NCBI GenBank assembly: GCA_900540475.1
Contig: UQGG01000010.1
Location: 62,001-126,000 of the forward strand
DNA length: 64,000 nt
Origin: an uncultured Robinsoniella sp.
GTDB taxonomy: Bacteria > Bacillota > Clostridia > Lachnospirales > Lachnospiraceae
Reading direction: 5' to 3'
Every line of letters begins with the position of its first letter. Position 1 is the first letter of the stretch. Both the position numbers and the translations under genes were made by a program. Of the stretch, positions 60,018 to 64,000 are shown piece after piece. A model generated the notes under the pieces. The model did no database searches. It was not told the origin of the DNA and was given only the letters and a program-made list of their open reading frames with translations.

Positions 60018-63000
60018 TTATTTTATCCGTATTCTCTTTACAATGCTGTATGTTCCGTACATTCTCTTATCTCTTGAATCCATTTTGTAAGCCCGTACTT
60101 TCACATAATAACTGCCTTTTTTCAGTTTACTGATTGTCCTGGATGTCCGGTTACGGTTAACATCTATTTTATGGGATTTTTTGAACTTTTTGTTATCTGC
60201 GTATACGATCTGATAGCCGGATGCTTTTGATACTTTTTTGAAACTGACTTTTAGTTTTCCTTTCTTTTTAGAGGACAATTCCAGTTTTTCTACTTTTCCT
60301 GTTTTTATTCGGGACCATTTTGCATATAGGGTCAGATTCCCCTTTGTTCCTTTTGAAATCCTGATTATTTTCTTTTTAAATTTACTGTCCCTATACCAGC
60401 CTGAGAACTGATAGCCTTTTCTGGCTGGTTTACTTAATTTTACGGATTGGCCACTGGTATAAACAGACGGGTTGGCTATGGAATTTCTACCCTTGTTTAA
60501 TTTATATGTGATGTGATATCCCACCTTAATTCTGCAATGGTCAGTGACCTTGCTTCCGTCATTTGCCGTTACGTTGATGGTTGCTTCACCTGCACCTTTT
60601 GCTGTGACTTTTCCTGTATGGTCTACCACTGCCACTCTGCTGTCTGAGGAACTCCAGGTGACCGTTTTATCCCGGGCGTTTGCGGGCAGGACACTGGCGG
60701 AAAGCTTCATGCTGTCTTTTAACCCAAGGGTCGCCGATTTTTTATTTAGTGTGATCTGATTTACCTTTACCGGTGACGGAACGGCTTCTTTTATCCATTT
60801 TGCGTAAAGTGTGGTGTCTGATGTGATCCGGTCTGACTCAAAGTTCCAGACTGATGTGCATGAGGTATCTTTGTACCAGCCGCTGAATGTATAGCCGTTT
60901 CGGATGGGGTCTGCCGGGCGTGCTATTTTTTCATTTTCCTGAATCCTTTGATTCTCTATCAGACTTCCTCCATTTGATTGAAAGGTTACCGTAAACTGTG
61001 GTATCGGTATCTGCTCAAATTCTGCTGTTACCGTGATATCCTTGTCCACATTTTCTATGGTGTAGATATTGTTTTCAGGGTTGATTATGTCTCCATTCAG
61101 AAAGGCACTTTTCAAACGATAGCCTTCTTCTGGTGTAAAGGTGTAGGTTACTTTACTTCCAGCGGTTATTTTTGTACCTTCTATGCTGGAGGTTATCCTT
61201 CCATGTTCCGGCTGCCGGATGATTTGACTAAATTCGATGATTGGCTGTTCTTTAAATTCTGACAGCATTTTCATATCTGACCAGTCAGCATGATCATTCC
61301 AGTTATTTTCACCTGCCAGTGCTTTTAATGTAATCCTGGATGCACCTTTTATATCCAGATCCACCTTTTTCATGGGCGTCTTCTGAAGCATGACCCCACT
61401 GTCAAATTTCTTTTCTCCATCGACAAATATCTGGAACTGTACACTTCCATATTCTGCATGATACTGGGCATAATCGACCCCTGCATACCCCTCCAGTTTT
61501 TCAAACTCTTTACCGGAAATGTCATATTCTATAACGGATTCCGCATGTGTTCCAATTCCTTTTTGGAAGACAACAGGATTACCCAGGTCATCTCCCAGCC
61601 TGAGTGTATTTCCGGATGATGATTTGTCTTTTTGTATCTCTCCATATCCAACCGTTGCTCCCGGCTCATAAGTAAGATCTGACAGATATGCTGCTTTTTT
61701 CAGATTGATTACTTTTTCTTCCGTCGTCTTGCCATCCCTTGCCGTGACTTTAACTCTTATCTGTGAATCTTGTCTGAATACCGTGAATTCTCCCTCTGCC
61801 AGCCGAATGCCTTCCGCTTTCTGGTTCCCGCAAAACAGTTCCACCTTAGCGCCATTATCCTGGGCAGCTGCCCTAACCTTTACGGTATCCCCTGGAATGT
61901 ATTCTGTTATGGTGTTGTCCTCTGGGAAATTTGCCGCAACATTCTTTTCATCCAGTAAAAGTTCCTCGATCTTTACGTTTTCTTCGTACGGAAGAATTGC
62001 TTTTATGCTGTAGATTGCTTTGTTAATGCCATCCGGCGCCGTTACAATTATCTTTACCAGATTTTCACCTTTTTGCAGATGGGATGATACTGCCTCATTT
62101 CCCTGGGTTATTTCATCATTGATAACAATCTTTGTGTCTGCCCCTGCATTAGGCACCGTACTTACACCCAGTGCCTGGACCCCTTCTTCCAGAGTAGTCC
62201 GGTACTGTAAGTGATTTGATTCAAAATTTTCTAAAGCTTTTCCATTAATTTGGATTTCCGTCAGAAATGCTTTCGTATCTGCTTCGTAATTTACATGAAT
62301 CATATGCTGTTTCATGGTGATACCGTCTTTTGCCGTTATCTGCACATAATAGGAATTTAATCCGTTCATAAATGTTACCGGTACGGACCAGGTACTTCCA
62401 TCCTTTTTCAAATCCAGCTCTCTGCGGTATTCTCCCTCCCGTACTTCTACTTTTCCAATACGGTCATCTGCGGTAATTACAAGGGTTCCGCTGCTCACGG
62501 CGGTATCCGCATTCAGGAAATAGCTCTTATCCTGTGGCTCTTCTGCTGAAAATCCTAATTCCTCCAATGAAATACCTTGAATCTGCGTGTTATTCTCTTC
62601 TATGATTTTCATGTGGATTGCATACATATCCGTGTCACTTCGTTTGATACTATAGATATCCCCGTCTTCTATTGGTATTACAAGATTGTCTGAATTTTTC
62701 AGTTCTTCTTCTAAAGGTATGCCATTTCTGGTTATCTCTGTCACTCCAATTTCGTTATTCACGGACTCATATGATAACTCTGCTTTTTCTAGTCCCGCCG
62801 GGATGTTGATTGTAAATTCTTTCTGCTCTGTGCCCTTTTTATAAAGCAACTGTCCGTTTACCTTTAAGGATTTCAATGCGGTGGTTCCTTCGCCAGCTCC
62901 GATTACCGTTTCAGCTAATACCGGATTACCAGGCGTGCCGTACTGATCAACCGGATAGATCTGGCAGGTCAGTACCCCTGTCTGTTCTGCCTCTATGGAG

Positions 63001-64000
63001 GGTTCTGGCGTGATAACCGTTTTACCACTGCCGGCATAATTCCATCGATAGAGGGTCTCTCCTTCACTGTCTCCATCCGGATCTTCAAAATCGTAGCTGA
63101 TGCTGACAGTCTCACCTGTCTGATAGCTTTGCTGGGAGAATGCGGGATTAACTGCACCTGGTCTTTGATTTTCTAACCCTGTAAAAGAAATCGGTTCTAA
63201 TGCCTCTACTTCTTCATAAGTAAGTGACGCATCCCCTGCTTTCAGTCCTGCGAAAGTAATGGTTTTTTCTCTGTCGTTGGTTTCCCATCCGGCAAACCCG
63301 ATCTTATATGCATCACTCAGGGGTGGATCCGTGATATCCGTTACATGCTGCCACGCACCCTCCTCCAGTCTGTAATCCAGAGAAATTCCCGCCTCTGTTT
63401 TTGTAATTCCCAGATATGCACCAGAGACCTCATTTTCGGCAGAATTCCCACCAGTCTCAGCAGCCGTGCCATTTGCCTCCACTACAGTGGCAATGCCATC
63501 ATAATGAGACTTTTTTCCGATGGTTACATAATTGTCGTCATCCTGATACAGGATAAAGGAGCCGGTATCCCACTGGCCGTTTTCTTTCACCGGAAGGTTA
63601 TCTGCCTTTATAACCGTCCGCATGTTCTCTTTGTTGATCGATTCCGGTATATCATATAAAAATAAGTTTTTTACAGTGTTGCTGTCCTGGTAGAGATCAC
63701 CAGTCTGCAGATCAATGGTTACGCCTTCCGGATTGAGCGTATAGTTATTTTTATCTTCTCTTACAATGGAAAACTGCTTATTCAAGGTATCTGTATTCGG
63801 CAGCGCAATAATAACTGCTTTTCTTGCCCTGTTATTCCCTGCTGAAGCATTTACCCAGATAATCCCGCTTTTATGAGCTGTTAATAAACCATTCTCATCA
63901 ATTGACGCCGTATCCGATCCTTCCTCTGTTTTGAAGTCCGTTACAGACCAGGTGATTGCGGCTTCCGGATCCGTAACTGCGGTAAACTGATAAGCCCTGT
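60018..64000 (-). CDS. Giant multidomain extracellular carbohydrate-active protein, C-terminal part (5' end outside window)
   Basis: The frame is open to the right edge, so at least 1326 residues are C-terminal to an unseen start; the TTG at 63785 is not a start. In order: Big_2-like end (WSVTDFKTEEGSDTASIDEN), a concanavalin-like GH43_C2-type domain, Ig-like segments, three cadherin-like beta-sandwich domains, an NPCBM-type domain (VFQKGIGTHAESVIEYDISG), a HGRIT-type repeat, two Listeria-Bacteroides repeats (GYTFSGWYKD, GYQFSGWYRD) around a Big_2 domain, and a fibronectin-like C-terminus. The catalytic domain is presumably upstream; GH43 or GH2-like is plausible. It is secreted and cell-surface associated, but no LPXTG is seen. 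Confidence 0.85.
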   Translation of the reverse strand, partial: RAYQFTAVTDPEAAITWSVTDFKTEEGSDTASIDENGLLTAHKSGIIWVNASAGNNRARKAVIIALPNTDTLNKQFSIVREDKNNYTLNPEGVTIDLQTGDLYQDSNTVKNLFLYDIPESINKENMRTVIKADNLPVKENGQWDTGSFILYQDDDNYVTIGKKSHYDGIATVVEANGTAAETGGNSAENEVSGAYLGITKTEAGISLDYRLEEGAWQHVTDITDPPLSDAYKIGFAGWETNDREKTITFAGLKAGDASLTYEEVEALEPISFTGLENQRPGAVNPAFSQQSYQTGETVSISYDFEDPDGDSEGETLYRWNYAGSGKTVITPEPSIEAEQTGVLTCQIYPVDQYGTPGNPVLAETVIGAGEGTTALKSLKVNGQLLYKKGTEQKEFTINIPAGLEKAELSYESVNNEIGVTEITRNGIPLEEELKNSDNLVIPIEDGDIYSIKRSDTDMYAIHMKIIEENNTQIQGISLEELGFSAEEPQDKSYFLNADTAVSSGTLVITADDRIGKVEVREGEYRRELDLKKDGSTWSVPVTFMNGLNSYYVQITAKDGITMKQHMIHVNYEADTKAFLTEIQINGKALENFESNHLQYRTTLEEGVQALGVSTVPNAGADTKIVINDEITQGNEAVSSHLQKGENLVKIIVTAPDGINKAIYSIKAILPYEENVKIEELLLDEKNVAANFPEDNTITEYIPGDTVKVRAAAQDNGAKVELFCGNQKAEGIRLAEGEFTVFRQDSQIRVKVTARDGKTTEEKVINLKKAAYLSDLTYEPGATVGYGEIQKDKSSSGNTLRLGDDLGNPVVFQKGIGTHAESVIEYDISGKEFEKLEGYAGVDYAQYHAEYGSVQFQIFVDGEKKFDSGVMLQKTPMKKVDLDIKGASRITLKALAGENNWNDHADWSDMKMLSEFKEQPIIEFSQIIRQPEHGRITSSIEGTKITAGSKVTYTFTPEEGYRLKSAFLNGDIINPENNIYTIENVDKDITVTAEFEQIPIPQFTVTFQSNGGSLIENQRIQENEKIARPADPIRNGYTFSGWYKDTSCTSVWNFESDRITSDTTLYAKWIKEAVPSPVKVNQITLNKKSATLGLKDSMKLSASVLPANARDKTVTWSSSDSRVAVVDHTGKVTAKGAGEATINVTANDGSKVTDHCRIKVGYHITYKLNKGRNSIANPSVYTSGQSVKLSKPARKGYQFSGWYRDSKFKKKIIRISKGTKGNLTLYAKWSRIKTGKVEKLELSSKKKGKLKVSFKKVSKASGYQIVYADNKKFKKSHKIDVNRNRTSRTISKLKKGSYYVKVRAYKMDSRDKRMYGTYSIVKRIRIK

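Noticed and set aside
63783..63785. TTG as the start of the right-edge protein
   Set aside because: The same frame continues without a stop to the window edge and encodes a Big_2-like domain end, so the gene starts outside.

Overview
The window looks like a chromosomal segment of a gut-type Clostridia, most likely Lachnospiraceae. The evidence is moderate-to-low GC, strong AGGAGG ribosome binding sites, a Spo0E-type sporulation phosphatase with Spo0A boxes, Gram-positive lipoproteins, and very large secreted glycoside hydrolases carrying FIVAR, BspA-type leucine-rich, Big_2, NPCBM and Listeria-Bacteroides repeat domains. No rRNA, tRNA, CRISPR array, transposase or phage gene was seen. Most of the window is carbohydrate-utilisation DNA: several transport systems, each with its own regulator and usually a uroporphyrinogen-decarboxylase-fold (UroD) protein.

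Layout. (1) 1-1.1 kb: the end of a DUF885 protein, a Spo0E-like gene and a small lipoprotein. (2) 1.2-13.6 kb, minus strand: an operon reading AraC regulator, sugar ABC ATPase, permease, AraF-like binding lipoprotein, UroD protein and a 2127-residue secreted GH2 enzyme. (3) 13.9-18.1 kb, minus strand: a four-gene cassette of short-chain dehydrogenase, IlvD/Edd dehydratase, RraA-family protein and SMP-30 lactonase, which fits a non-phosphorylative oxidative sugar pathway. It lies between two direct copies of a 271-bp sequence that includes the 5' end of the araC gene; an AraC-type pseudogene follows. (4) 19-21.2 kb: a MarR regulator and an MFS exporter, with three matching operator sites. (5) 21.2-30 kb: a second ABC sugar operon (RbsB/A/C type, plus UroD) divergent from a YesM/YesN two-component system. 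(6) 30-38.8 kb: a third, LplABC-type ABC system, then UroD and a GH1 enzyme, divergent from a membrane-bound YesN-like regulator. The two minus-strand promoters share a conserved upstream box. (7) 39-44.4 kb: a GH106-like hydrolase divergent from an AraC regulator, then a fourth UroD/MtbA-like protein with intact zinc-ligand motifs. (8) 44.7-53.2 kb: a FabT-like MarR, a lone TrpB, a LacI regulator fused to an ABC solute-binding domain, a YjiH-type membrane protein, and an aminotransferase/2-oxoacid-reductase pair like ybdL-ybdH. (9) 53.4-60 kb: a MerR regulator, then an operon of response regulator, ABC-2 exporter (ATPase, permease), sensor kinase and an HExxH lipoprotein, resembling peptide-antibiotic stress modules. 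(10) 60-64 kb: the C-terminal part of another giant multidomain surface enzyme that runs off the right edge.

A dispersed palindromic repeat family with core AGAGCGTGTTTGAAA occurs at least eight times between 25 and 52 kb, and in two places is expanded into long hairpins with the same CGTAGC/GCTACG tip. The most unusual items are the LacI-SBP fusion, the cassette flanked by direct repeats, the repeat family, and the recurrent pairing of UroD-fold proteins with sugar transport. All functions are inferred by reading the sequence; no database search was run.
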